Positions 1 through 10,630 of a stretch of 64,000 nt of DNA are shown piece after piece. Under the pieces are notes generated by a model. It was given only the letters and a program-made list of their open reading frames with translations, did not search any database and was not told the DNA's origin. Positions within the stretch are counted from its first letter, which is position 1, and the number at the start of each line of letters is the position of its first letter. Made by a program: the position numbers and the translations under genes. The stretch comes from Homalodisca vitripennis (lineage: Eukaryota; Arthropoda; Insecta; Hemiptera; Cicadellidae). The stretch is taken from positions 100,543,001 through 100,607,000 of the forward strand of contig NC_060207.1 of NCBI RefSeq assembly GCF_021130785.1, read 5' to 3'.

Positions 1-1150
1 GGAAATAATTCAAATCGACTTCAGGTAACTTACGCCAAGATGTTGAAACTGTCTAAGATCGCAGTATTATCTTATGTAACTATTAATTTGTTATGCCAAA
101 ACATACAGTTATATTATTTTTATATGTTCTATACGAACGTATGTCCCATTCTAAATGAAATAATTAATGTATTCCTCCACAAAAATACGGTTATACAACA
201 ATCTACATTCTAGGAATATACAGTACACTGCCAATTCATCTAGTAGTGTGGTAACGCAATAATAGAAAAAATGTTTATTAGCTAGAGTTCAAACTCAACT
301 GACTGCTTGTACATTATCCTCTCCACGAAATTACCAATCTCCCATCCTTCCCGTCCAATGTTGGGACTACAGATCCTTACATAACCTTTAAAACTATATA
401 ATTTTTATACTTTTAGACTCAGAACACCATAAAATACGAGTAAACTTGGTTTTATTCCTAATCACTTCATATCTTCTCTTTAACTAATTCAATTTGGTTG
501 AGAGGTCACCGCCAATAACCACTCATAGAAACGATAAAATAGCTTTTTAAAAATTTACTATCTTAAAAATTGACTAGATAGAAACAAAATATTAAGGTGT
601 CACAAGATGTTTTAAGCTATTTCGAATCTACATTTTTGTATAATCTAGGTGCCAAGAGCCAATTTTAATTATATAAACACAAAAGTTGATTTTCCTTGAA
701 ACCGATAGATACATTTTTCTTAAAAAATCGCCCATTAGCCGGTCTAGGTGTGATGGAGATGGACAAAGGAAGCAATGAAAAGGATTAAAAATATAAAATA
801 ATAATTTATTCTAAGGCCATATTTTTCTTAGATTAACACACTTAAAACCGATCGTGATAAACATAAATAAATGTTATACCACCATCAAATAACCGTATAC
901 AAACTCTGAAAGTGATGACTTTCAGTCTCTTTTTCTGACGTTGATATAATTATTATTTTTGCGTCAAAGAATAGTTATAGTTACCATGAGTAGAAAAGTT
1001 CTTTAGAAATTTTCAGAGGCTTATTATAGCTCAATAATATGTAAAATACCAGTACTTCTTCAAACTACACAGGAGTTTATATAAATATTTTATATTCAAT
1101 CATGACAATTTGCTTATCCCGATGAAATGAAATGAATTTCGTTTATACAT
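1..1150. other. AT-rich intergenic sequence
   Basis: I see no open frame, RNA gene or recognisable repeat here. The sequence is AT-rich with short homopolymers. Confidence 0.6.
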
Positions 1151-1159
1151 AATACTAGC

Positions 1160-1240
1160 TGCTAGCTGAAGAGCTCACCATGAGGCAGATGGCACGAGGC
1201 GTTCGCAGCGAGCAGCCTCGCACTGTCGATACCGGCCTTA
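1160..1240 (-). other. GC-rich segment joined to Helitron fragment A
   Basis: About 80 bp of much higher G+C than its surroundings directly follow the Walker A region on the minus strand. The frame stays open but does not resemble Helitron helicase. It includes ATG|GTGAGC, which resembles a 5' splice site. It may be a captured gene fragment or later inserted DNA; I do not recognise it. Confidence 0.3.
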
Positions 1241-1737
1241 AAACTACTGACATGAGGAATGTCCTACCAGTTCTACCATGTAAATATAAACCACCGTTTC
1301 CATCATCAATTGCCTTCATTAATGTATCATAAACTTCCTTTTGTTGGGGGTTCATCAGGGGCACATTTGTTTGAACTACTAAATCTAATTCCTGGTGATC
1401 ATATTCACGTTCCCATTCCAATTCTCGATTAAATGCGTCATTCATTTAACGATTTAGCGCTGGCATTCCTAACCTGACTAATAAACTACCACACATGAGA
1501 TAACTCATGTCTTCGATCAAGAGTAAGGCCCGATTATGTATCTCCTCATTCATTTCAAGATCGTAATTTATTGAACTGACACGAATTTGATGTAAAATAT
1601 CTTCTGCCATATTATCCTTGTATTTGTGCCACAGGTTAGATGGGTTCGATGGAAAGCATGTCGAAATGATGATAGCAAATAATGTACGTATCTGACTTGG
1701 AGATGCAGAGATAACTGCTTTGAATTGTAAAAAATTA
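1238..1737 (-). pseudogene. Helitron Rep/helicase fragment A (domain linker to Walker A)
   Basis: Read on the minus strand, this encodes a piece of the Helitron rolling-circle transposase, a fusion of a Rep nuclease and a PIF1-type helicase. Visible blocks in order are SPSQIRTLFAIIIS, FPSNPSNLW, an EDILHQIR stretch, DAFNRELEWE, NPQQKEVYDTLMKAI, and a damaged Walker A, GGLYLHGRTGRTFL, where functional copies have a GGTGKT-like loop. The frame is continuous apart from one stop (TAA, 1446-1448). Homology ends at about 1238; the remaining in-frame codons down to about 1155 are GC-rich and not Helitron-like. The Rep half and the rest of the helicase are missing. It is a dead fragment. Family assignment rests on remembered Helitron blocks and I consider it secure. 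Confidence 0.85.
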
Positions 1738-1984
1738 AAATTTGATTTGTATTATCTGGATAGTAAAGTATATGCTAACAGTGATTGCAGAAACAGTTGA
1801 AACAAAATTTGCTGTTTCTCTTAAGCTTACTCTATGCTTTAAAACTATAAATGTAAAGAAATTTAAAATGGTAATTAAATGATATAAACATATATTTCTT
1901 TTGTTGCATTATATATGTTTACAAAGAACAGCTGATTCAATTTGAACAGGCCCTTTCACTTAATAACATATGTTTGCTGTAATG

Positions 1985-2180
1985 CATTTCTTACGGGTAT
2001 TTCCGTAACTTTTAGAGACCAGTGGGGCGGAATCCTGAATCGGGAACGGGATAAAAAGTATCCTATGTGTTTTTCCCAGTTCTTAGCTACCTCCCTACCA
2101 ATTTTCAGCCAAATCGGATCAGCCGTTCTTGACTTATAAATAGTGTAACTAACACGACTTTCTTTTATATATATAGATTA
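1985..2180 (+). mobile_element. RTE-like retroelement 3' tail, copy 1
   Basis: This segment has the layout of a widespread insect non-LTR 3' tail: a GGGATAAAAAGTATCCTATG block, then CTACCTCCCTACCAATTTT, CAAATCGGATCAGCCGTT and a TATA-rich end. A diverged relative lies at 24164-24256, sharing TTTAGAGACCAG. Assignment to RTE-like elements comes from memory of such tails. The short open frame that crosses it is not a gene. Confidence 0.5.
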
Positions 2181-2917
2181 TCCGTAAATAGAAACACCTT
2201 TAAAATTGTGTTCATTCGAAACCCAATTGTTTTCCAATTATTAAAATGTATTATGTGTTTGGTTATCTTCATAGACATATTGATGTGATTGAAACTAACT
2301 TGCTTAGATACCAGTTAGTAAAACTGTAATTATCATATAATGTTGCATATTACGCAAAAATTGTTTATATAATGAATTATATGTGACTCTGATGGGTAAT
2401 GATGACCTTCCAAGAAATTAGCCACCGAGCGCCGAGCGGATCAGCTCCAGCCGTCTCGTACAGTACTAGTTGTCAATCGATTTGTCGATACCAAACAATT
2501 TATTACTTTAAAAAATAGGATAATGTCGTCGAATGTCTGCTGATCATTAGCCAAACCAGGCGTAAAATGCCCGTGATTATACATAGAGTTAGCTGTTTTA
2601 TCACTGGAAATGTCTGCAAAAACGTCCTGCGATGGCCATTTTGTCAGTTCAATGCGAACCCATGATGGCGTAAAGGATGACTTCATATAAGTAAATATAA
2701 CCTAAAATTTGATTCTACGCTCAGTTACTCTAACTTTTTTCTTAGAGACCCCCGATCTGATTCTTTGAATTACTTTTTTTAGGATGTTACTTTTTTATCA
2801 CTTAAACTTGATTATAGGTGAGAAAATGGGAAAATCAGAATTTCACAGGTTATAATAAGCGATGTATGTTGTGTTTTAAAACATAACGTAGTTAAAAGAC
2901 TACACTATTCCGAACTG
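2181..2917. other. Intergenic, nothing recognised
   Basis: AT-rich sequence. A minus-strand open frame of 81 codons (2441-2686) resembles no family I know and has no supporting signals. Confidence 0.5.
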
Positions 2918-2931
2918 GGGGAGTCCAAGTC
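2918..2931 (+). repeat. Left terminal inverted repeat of the MULE
   Basis: GGGGAGTCCAAGTC pairs with the inverted copy at 5503-5516 with one mismatch. It lies about 0.4 kb upstream of the transposase start. Confidence 0.7.
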
Positions 2932-3343
2932 AAAAAAAAATTTTTCACTGTATTGCGTTTTACTGTTCTGTAGAATATACGCTTTAAAATGGTGTAACAA
3001 CTTTTACGATAGCTTATCTAGAAGTATATTAAAAAATAAATTTTGCGTTGCATTCCCAAGACATTTTTAGCTTGCATCCTGAACAAGTACTCCTCTTGCG
3101 CTACACTCATACAGTTTGTTACTTTTATATATGTGCACAAACGTTTTCATCAAGCACTAAGGAGGATATATTTTTACTTTTCATGTTGGCTGACTTGTCT
3201 CTCTTTACTTCAGTGACAGATGGAAAATAAAGTAAATATTATTGTTGTGAAGTGTGGTTATGTACTGTGATTGTGAGTTATAAGGTGCTAAAGGTGTAGT
3301 AATACTCTTCTTACTAACAGTTATAGTTATTTATTCACTTGAA

Positions 3344-5114
3344 ATGGGAAATAAACAAAAAGTAGGAAGCAGGAGGAGTAGTTTCAAGAAAAGGAAAGGT
3401 GTTGGATTGCCAAAAGCTCATGTAGGCCTAACAACAGAAAGTAGCCTACCAACACAGACTCAGCCAAGGCCTACTTATGTTACTGATAAACCATCCACTT
3501 CAAGAACATACCAGGTTGAAGGTAACTTTAGTTACTATGATAACAAGGAATAAGTTTTAAAATATGACATTATTGATCTAAACCCACTGTTCAAAACTGT
3601 CAATGACTTAGCTGAGAGTAAACCTTGTTACCGCAAGTCGAATTTTGAGAAAAAAAATACTAGAAGGTCTAGCAACAGAGCTGCATGTATTTTGTTCTAA
3701 CTGTGATGAAGTAAACCAAACCTTTTAGAACTGTGCTAAATAGAGAAGGTTATAAATAACATGACTGAAAATTTCTATGACATAAACTTGAGGCTAGTGA
3801 ATGGTTTACGTTCAATTGGCAAAGGCTACACCGCAGGTCAGATTATTTGTGGCGCATTGAATCTTCCTCCTGCACCCACTAAGTACTCAAAGTATGAGAA
3901 TGTTTTATGTACTGCCACTGAAGCACTATGCAAGAACAGTATGAAAGCAGCTGTAGAGCAAGCAATTGAAAAAAATGATGGTGTTCGAGACTTATGTATA
4001 GCCGTTGACGGATCGTGGCAAAAAAGGGGTCACACATCTTTGAACGGCGTTTTGACACTAACTTTTGTTGATACAGGCAAGGTGCTAGACATTTCAGTCA
4101 TGTCCAAATATTGTGTGTCCTGCGAGGGAAATAAATGAACATGTTGAATATTGTGGAGCAAACTATCATGGAAGTAGTGGAAGTATGGAAGTTGCCGGAG
4201 CAATTTAACTTTTTAGTAGGTCAGAGGCCCTGTACAATGCTCGATACTTGTTTTACCTTGCTGATGGGGACTCTAAGGCCTATGCATCTGTGAATCAAAA
4301 ACATGTTTATGGTGAAAATGTAAACATAGAGAAGTTAGAATGCATAGGCCATGTTCAAAAGCGTATGGGCACGCGTTTTCTAAAAGTTCGATCAGACAAA
4401 ACCGTTTTGAGTGATGGGAAAGGACTGACTGGGAAGAATACACTGACAACTGCAGCAGTACAGAAGCTCCAAACTTATTATGGACTTGCCATAAGAAGGA
4501 ACACACATAGTGTACAAGCTATGCATCAGGGGGTTTGGGCCTTATACAGCCATGTCATGTCAACTAATGAACGTCCTGTACATATACTTTGCCCAGAAGG
4601 AGAAGATACCTGGTGCAAATATAATAAATCACTATTGGAGAAAAAAAAATATAATCACAGGGAACACTTTCACCTTCCAGAAGCTATCATGGAGAGGATA
4701 AGGCCAATTTTTAAGGACTTAGCCAAAACTAACCTGCTAGAAAAGTGTCTGAAGGGGAAAACGCAAAACCCCAACGAATCACTAAATAACGTTATTTGGT
4801 CTGTGGTTCCTAAAAGGGTGTTTATAAGTCTTCCTACTCTTAGATATGGTGTTTTTAGTGCCGTGTGTACATTCAATGATGGTTTCATAAGTAAAGTGCA
4901 AATAATGGAACAGCTAGGCCTAAGTCCGGGAATGAACCTAGTTCTAGCAATGACCAAGCTAGAGAAAATTCGACTTCGTAAAGCTAAGAAAGCAGCTCAA
5001 GATCTGGAAAAGAAGATCAGGAAGGCCAGAACATTAAAGAAGAGGAAGCTGGAAGACCTCTATGAGGAACAGGATGACCCAGACAACTCTGTTTACTGCC
5101 CGGGACATTATTAA
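3344..5114 (+). pseudogene. Mutator-like transposase (frameshifted)
   Basis: Transposase of the Mutator-like DDE family common in insect genomes. A basic N-terminus starts MGNKQK (3344), followed by a zinc-ribbon-like stretch with a CSNC pair near 3700. The catalytic core follows: first acidic residue in CIAVDGSWQKRGH (about 4000), CGANYHGSSGSMEVAGA (about 4155), second acid in YLADGDSK (about 4260) and third in TQNPNESLNN (about 4775). A lysine/arginine-rich C-terminus ends at TAA 5112-5114. All three catalytic acids survive, but the gene is broken: TAA at 3551-3553, a frameshift in the A8 run near 3650, stops near 3728 and 3739, a shift near 4135 and TAA at about 4206. The longest intact piece is 4248-5114. 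Length and order fit a full-length copy. Confidence 0.88.
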
Positions 5115-5502
5115 AGGTAGGCTCGAATAAAGTTGATTTATTCTGTACGTTTCCGACAAGTAGTGTTTTTTTAAACTTTAGTGTAATTTTTCTCGGGCTA
5201 GGCTCATCTTACAGCATTGAAATTTTTACCTCATATGTCTCACACATTATTCTAAACACAGACACAAGGAATTTTGTTTATGTCAAGTATATGCTTGGAA
5301 AAAAAATAAATTGTTTTTTGTATATTTTTGATACGATTTTTTTAATCATTATTTTTACATTTTTTATTATTTTAAATAATTCTTATGCCTATGTCTAGAT
5401 AATAGGTCAAAATAAATGTATATAAAGTTTCAGGGTTGTAGGTAGGGGGCCTACATTGTGAGCTGAGAAAAGTGGCATTTAGTTAACATTATCGAAGATA
5501 GG

Positions 5503-5516
5503 GACTCGGACTCCCC
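5503..5516 (-). repeat. Right terminal inverted repeat of the MULE
   Basis: Inverted partner of 2918-2931, differing at one position (G for A). It marks the 3' boundary about 0.4 kb after the transposase stop. Confidence 0.7.
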
Positions 5517-5888
5517 TTAAACGCTGATACTAAGAACAGTAAAAAACAGATATTGAGTGGAGTAAAATATATTGAAGTATACTAAGAAGTGGTATAGAAG
5601 TTATATAGGATGTAATTATTTACAACTGTTTATCATATCACAGATCTCTGTGTCATCTGAGCAAAGCCAACACAAGTCAAACGAGATTCTGAAATCGTTT
5701 TGCCTTTTTTCTCTTTCAATTGTTTAAAAATAGTAATCATACCGAAATGCTACGTGGAGTTGTACTTTAATTTATTATTTCACTTTCCTGGAATACACTA
5801 ATCAAGAATTTGTATACGTCATTGATGGCTAGATAAAAAAACTATCTGCAGCAGAAAAATAGATCACAAAAACCTGAATACCCATTAT

Positions 5889-5896
5889 TGACGTCA
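5889..5896. promoter_or_regulatory. TGACGTCA (CRE-type) site
   Basis: A full palindromic CREB/ATF-type octamer about 4.6 kb upstream of the shot start codon. It is one of six in the window. Function is unproven. Confidence 0.25.
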
Positions 5897-6475
5897 GCAG
5901 AGCGCCGACGACATCGTGTGTCCTGAGGGTACAAAATACATTATGCATGCTAATCGCTGAAGGATAACATAATCTTAGTTGGTAATGATAGATTTAGCAA
6001 TTTCAACTGCTTGTCCTTCCAGTTACAAAATCGTAAATGGCGGGAATCAAGCCCAGATTTTAATGTATGATTATGGTGTTGCTATTCGGTAAATCTGAAC
6101 ACTGCTACTAAATTACTTGATTTTGAGGGCGATCATTTTTACGCCAGCACTGCATGTTAAGGTCATAGGTCATAGGCATGATTCTCGATAAAATGTTTTT
6201 ATGAGACTTGCGACGTATAAATGCAGACGACAAATGCAAATCTCCTGCTTTAATTAATTAATAAATAGGCCAAGATTGTCTATCTGTTGGAGGGACGTAA
6301 AAAATATCGATGCTAATAACATACTCAAAACAATGAGGTTGTCGTACAGAAATATTTGCTACATCTCTGCTCTGAATATAATATGACGGTTAAAATAATT
6401 TTTAAAGCGTGTTACTTTATATATAAACGCAAAACACGCCTGTGTATTTTAGGATCAGTCTAGTGCATGTAATTC

Positions 6476-6517
6476 CGTAAACCATAACCAAAAATAAACT
6501 AAAGGTCATGGTTTACG
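6476..6517. repeat. Inverted repeat, 14-bp arms
   Basis: CGTAAACCATAACC at 6476-6489 pairs with GGTCATGGTTTACG at 6504-6517 (13 of 14), leaving a 14-nt AT-rich loop. It could be a MITE end or a simple hairpin. Confidence 0.5.
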
Positions 6518-7559
6518 AGGCATTGTTTGTGAATTATACAAAATCCTAATAAAATGAGATAGATAATATCGTTGATAATCAAATAAACCATATTGAATTA
6601 AGGATAAAATGTCAAATGTTTGTGAGCAGCTCATTATAGTCTGTTCTTGGACGAATTATGGTTAATGATATGTACATGGTAAAATGGATAAATGTATTGC
6701 TAATGAATTAAACCATTTTAAACTTGGAAATCAATCTTAACATTGGCTTTTTCAAAAATTTATATATATAAAAACATCACCAAATGCTGTAAAACGCATG
6801 CACTAAAATGGGAACAAGTGAAATTGGTAAAGTTATCATTATTATTATTATAATTGAACATATATTTGACACAATTGTCTTTTGTGTTTCGAAGTGTTCC
6901 ATGAAACAGTGAAGTTCACAATGTCGCAAAATAGAAAGTAATTTACGCAGGCAAATTATTCACATATTGCAAATTGATAAAACGTGATGTAACTGTTATA
7001 GGCTATGAAGTTAATGAAATCTGCCATCAGTTTATGTTTATGGCATAGTAATTATAGTTTTTGTTTAACACATTGTTTACATTATTAGGCTATAGTCAAC
7101 TGTTTTGTACAACAAGATGTTTCGTGTAGGCCTATACTTATAACAAATGGTAATGTGTAACATTGCGTACAAACAGAACATTGCAACCTGACAATTTTCA
7201 GTACACTATAGCATAATACCAGTGTTTTGCTACGGGATTAAAACATAAACTTGTTTCGCTTAGATTGTTAAGTGCCAACTACTACTGTTTACTGAATACT
7301 GTAATAAACGTGTCAGTCACTGCTATTTGTAGTTTATTATCTTGAAACTTCTACGTACTCTTCATTTTTTCAAACTCACTTTGCAGAATCACCATGAAAG
7401 TCAGTAGAACTTACTGGAGAGCAGGTCACATACAGCGCTCTGGTCGTGGGAGAAACTGGCTTTGTTCACTGTCATAGAAACACAAAGACGGACTTGGGAG
7501 TTTTAAATTGAAATTGATAATTAGAAGTAATCATGAGAACACGGGCTTGGTAAACTGTG

Positions 7560-7890
7560 TCCGCCTGTAGGAGGGATGAGGTTCCCTATCAATATTGAGA
7601 TCCAGCAACAGTAATTCCCCTACAATTGACGTCCAGCTAAGCATGTCTTGGAGAGTGCTGTACAAAGCTTCAAATCCTCCCTTATGTGCCATAGTGCACT
7701 CGTTCCAGACATTCTGGATCATTCTGGAAGAACATGTTTGGGCTCGGTTGGATTGTTTTGCAATGTTGGACATTGAAGTATTAAGAATTCAGGTGCAACT
7801 AAATGCTGAATGCGCAGTTTTCCACCTTCCAACACACGCGGCTGCAATTCCAGATGATGAAACAGCGACTGCTACGATCTTTTCTGCTTA
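7560..7890 (-). pseudogene. Helitron helicase fragment B (after Walker A, through Walker B)
   Basis: On the minus strand, fragment B begins AEKIVAVAVSSSGIAA, which in intact Helitron helicases lies just downstream of the Walker A strand. It runs through KTAHSAF, NTSMSNIAKQS and the Walker B block VWNECTMAHKGGFEAL (intact families have WDE), followed by YSTLQDM. There is a stop at the SCT* position (about 7800). Homology fades near 7560, where a shifted frame still hints at the next helicase block. No Rep domain or C-terminal helicase motifs are nearby. It is a non-functional fragment. Its start lies close to where fragment A (1238-1737) ends in the protein. Confidence 0.82.
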
Positions 7891-8286
7891 GGATTACGAA
7901 AAATAAATTAACTAAATATTAATAGTAATTTTCTCTAAAACTAATTGCGATAACTAATCAGTTTATCAGACTAAAATATACTCTTATATTTACGCCCAGA
8001 TACACTTCTACCATTAGGTAACAGGAACCAGGTTCAGATGAGATCCATAAACCACATCGTTTCTATAGTTATAGAAGGAGGTTGTTCACCATCTCAAAAA
8101 TACAAAAGCAGCATTGCTTTATATATTTAAATTTAAAATGTTCAATAAATTAAGAGAGGTAATCTTAGTAATGAGTATTGATATTGCAACTATGAGACTA
8201 AAACGTCGTATAAGAAAAAAGATCCTTCACCGTAAAAAAACCCTTTTATTACCTTTTTTTAAACCTTTATTAAATTGCACATCAAC

Positions 8287-8375
8287 TTACTGTGCATCTT
8301 TTAGTCCAGTTTCATAGTCCAAGAGGCTATAGTTTTTGAGAAAATATAACCAGTCAGTCATTCGTATTTTGCTGT
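8287..8375 (+). repeat. Dispersed repeat, copy 1
   Basis: Shares AGTTTCATAGTCCAAG, then GGCTATAGTTTTTGAG, then a CAGTCAGTCA-like end, with a diverged copy at 8623-8703. The layout resembles the 3' tail of an insect retroelement; the family is not identified. Confidence 0.45.
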
Positions 8376-8622
8376 TATATATTGGTGAACCTCTCCGATT
8401 ATATTCACCATAGCAGTTTTTTAAATTATTTTAAAATTAAAATACACGATTGAATACAACTGTATGGAAACCGATTATAACAAATAATATGAAAGAAAAC
8501 AAACAGGAGTCAGCGAGCCCCTTCGCCAAATTGAGGTAGGCAACATGCAGAACATCCACTTTGTTTCTCATACATATTAAACTTTTAGAATCCTTTCTTA
8601 GTACGCATGTAGAGCCTATAAA

Positions 8623-8703
8623 GAATATTTGTGCCTAGTTTCATGGTCCAAGGCCGTATAGTTTTTAAGAAAATTTGATCAGTTAATCAATCGTATTTAG
8701 TTT
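8623..8703 (+). repeat. Dispersed repeat, copy 2
   Basis: Diverged partner of 8287-8375, with TAGTTTCATGGTCCAAGG, CGTATAGTTTTTAAG and AATCGTATTTAG in the same order. The two copies start 336 bp apart. Confidence 0.45.
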
Positions 8704-9594
8704 ATATTCTATTAAAAATTAATTTATTTAAATTCTACTTGAAAAATTATATGATATACTAATATTACGTTTAATACAAATATTATAGTAACTCTCAAAT
8801 CTTTCGCATAAAAACGGGAACTTTCACATTTCAATTTAGTTTAATGTTTTAAAAGACAAGATGAATTTTCAAAACCAAATCGGAATAACCCTTTGGCTGT
8901 TTTACAATGATATATCGTTGTTGAGCAATAAATTGCCTGAAACGCATTTTTTACGAATGTACCAATTTGTAGAGAATTAAATTCTCCACACAACAAAAAT
9001 ATTTTCGTGTTTTATACTTGATTATGTACGTGACTTTATACGTGAGCGATGAAAAATTACTTCAAATTTATGTAAGTTACTATTTATTGTTTTTGGTATA
9101 GCTTGGGCATATTTTATCCAAATTACTTAAAAACTTCAGGATCTCTTCATAACTATAAGTTCACTTTTAAGATATTCTATTATCGATATAACAAAACTAA
9201 ATTAAATATGTAATATAGCTTTAAATTTAAAATAAATAATACGAATATCTTTATTTATTTTTTTAATTATACTACGGTATTTATTTCGACAATACTTTTA
9301 CGTACAAGCACTTTTTTCTTAAATGTAATTTTATGAGCTAAAACAAAACTAATTTCAAGCAAATATTAATCAGAGAACGGAGATGTTATTTCTACTGTAA
9401 CAATGATGTAATATATTAAAAATTACATAAATTAACATTCAGGCTTATAGAACTAAATCGAGTTTATTAGAAATCGGTAGGATAGTCCACACAAATAAAT
9501 TATTTATGTAACTATTATTCTATATCAATTTCCAGAACACGACCTTAACCAAAAACTGACCATATCTGATGCGAACCGGTAACAATCAAAATAG

Positions 9595-10489
9595 TTGGCA
9601 GCCATCGCCCTGCCGGCTTATTATTGTCACGTAGCGATCAGCTGTGATGTGCGGGTGCTGTTGCGTTGGCAGCACTGGTGTGACGTCACTCGCCGCCAGT
9701 GCCAGTGTTGTCGGCTGCTAGAGCTGCAGAGGCGGTGCGACGCAGTGCCGAATGGTCTATACTTGCCAGAATTCCGTTAGTCGCATCTTTTGCGCCCTTT
9801 ACTCGCACCTTCTACCATATAATGTGATTTGTTTGTGACCTTATCTCATAAGAATCGTTAAGAGGGGCGTGGATGTAAAACAAAAGACCGCTCTGTGAAG
9901 AAGTGTTTTTTATCGATTCGAGGGTTGTTTTTGTGATAGAACATAACCTAAAACTGTAGTGTTTAGTTTGTGGGCTGTTATTGTGTGCTGCTTCAGTGTA
10001 TTTTTCTTAACAATGTAATATTAAGTTAGTTATTATTTGCCAAGTGTTTAAGTAAAACGTTAAAGATTTACTTGTCATCTAAATTAGTGGACAAGCGAGC
10101 CGTTGACAGATAGGTATTCCCAGACGTCGTCATTGATCGTGGCGCCAGCGCTGCGGTGGCGGTCTCCGCAACTACCGGGTATTTCAGCGGATGCCGTGTA
10201 AACAGAGTAATCACCTGCCGTAGAAGTGGCGACGGAAGAAGTCGAGGCCGGAAGTTAGAGATTTTGGGGGCCAAAACAAACCTAGTTCAAGGTGCGCCGT
10301 CATTCCGCTCTTATCAGTGCGTCCCCCGCTTGATAACTGTGTGCTTTCAGATTAGAGCTAAATACTTTTGTGATAACATTTCTTCATACACTTGCCGGCT
10401 CAAGCGATGGGCCCCAGAGGAAAGCTCGTGCGGAGGTAGCGCAGTGACCGCGCTTGTGCCGTGGAAGTGAACGTTGAACGGTGTTTACC
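9595..10489 (+). promoter_or_regulatory. CpG-richer promoter and 5' leader of the shot-like gene
   Basis: G+C and CpG content rise sharply from about 9600 and stay high in patches to the end of exon 1. The block includes a CAGCTG E-box (9639), a TGACGTCA site (9681), and TCAGTG initiator-like matches at 9993 and 10314. There is no convincing TATA box at the right distance, so the transcription start is not fixed. Open frames crossing the block lack good ATG starts and are not genes. The promoter call follows from composition and position ahead of a first coding exon. Confidence 0.55.
9681..9688. promoter_or_regulatory. TGACGTCA (CRE-type) site in promoter block
   Basis: A full palindromic CREB/ATF-type octamer in the GC-rich block, about 0.8 kb upstream of the start codon. 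It is the best placed of the six copies to act on the promoter. Confidence 0.35.
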
Positions 10490-10507
10490 ATGCAGAACTA
10501 TGGATAG
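10490..10507 (+). promoter_or_regulatory. Short upstream ORF overlapping the shot start codon
   Basis: ATG at 10490 in a strong context (ACC before ATG) opens a 5-codon frame, MQNYG, ending at TAG 10505-10507. It is out of frame with, and overlaps, the presumed main ATG at 10500. Ribosomes starting here would end 5 nt past that ATG, so main-frame initiation would need leaky scanning or short backward reinitiation. Confidence 0.5.
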
Positions 10508-10620
10508 GACCTACAAGATGGATTTCGATTCTGATCAGAGCCTCAAGGAGTGGGCGAAGGACAAACCCCTGAGTATACTGCAGCTGGACCCGGCTGACAG
10601 AGCTGTTCTCAGGATAGCAG
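10500..10620 (+). CDS. shot: First coding exon of spectraplakin (Short stop / MACF-like)
   Basis: Forty codons plus one base, from ATG 10500 (A at -3, G at +4; in-frame stop upstream at 10437) to a CAG|GT donor. The peptide starts MDRTYKMDFDSDQSLKEW and ends LQLDPADRAVLRIA. The last part matches my memory of the spectraplakin segment just before the first calponin-homology domain, where the next residues are DERD...QKKTFTKW; the dangling G would begin the Asp codon. Spectraplakins are giant cytolinkers joining actin (CH domains) to microtubules (Gas2 region), acting in axons, muscle attachment and epithelia. They commonly have several promoters and very long first introns, as here. No following exon was found up to 64000, so only the N-terminus is visible. 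Another CH-domain gene cannot be fully excluded. Confidence 0.65.
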
Positions 10621-10630
10621 GTCTGTGAGT
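10621..10630 (+). other. Tandem 5' splice donors of exon 1
   Basis: CAG|GTCTGT (GT at 10621) and GGTCT|GTGAGT (GT at 10625) lie 4 nt apart. The first leaves phase 1, which fits an Asp codon across the junction. The second is nearer the donor consensus but leaves phase 2, so only one is likely to give the full protein. Confidence 0.6.

Larger units (their letters stand above)
2918..5516 (+). mobile_element. Mutator-like (MULE) DNA transposon
   Basis: A 2.6-kb element is bounded by short terminal inverted repeats: GGGGAGTCCAAGTC at the left and the reverse complement of GGGGAGTCCGAGTC at the right (13 of 14 identical). It encloses a plus-strand Mutator-type transposase with its own AATAAA at 5126-5131. 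I could not find a convincing 9-bp target-site duplication: the flanks read TCCGAACTG and TTAAACGCT. Together with the disrupted transposase, this suggests an old insertion. Similarity between the arms stops after the 14-bp core. Confidence 0.75.
5517..7559. other. AT-rich intergenic sequence
   Basis: There is no coding signal. Noted items are a TGACGTCA site at 5889 and a hairpin at 6476-6517. The rest is AT-rich with no recognisable element. Confidence 0.55.
7891..9594. other. AT-rich intergenic with a diverged repeat pair
   Basis: There is no gene signal. It contains the repeat pair at 8287-8375 and 8623-8703; the rest is AT-rich and unrecognised. Confidence 0.5.

Noticed and set aside
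2441..2686. 81-codon minus-strand frame
   Set aside because: Resembles no transposase or host family I know; not supported as a gene.
4273..4957. Minus-strand frames of 77 and 95 codons
   Set aside because: Shadows of the Mutator transposase, which reads on the plus strand with recognisable motifs.
7595..7891. Plus-strand frame of 98 codons
   Set aside because: It is the antisense shadow of the Helitron helicase fragment.
10156..10470. 104-codon plus-strand frame just before exon 1
   Set aside because: It begins at GTG rather than ATG, has no domain, and reflects the CpG-rich leader.
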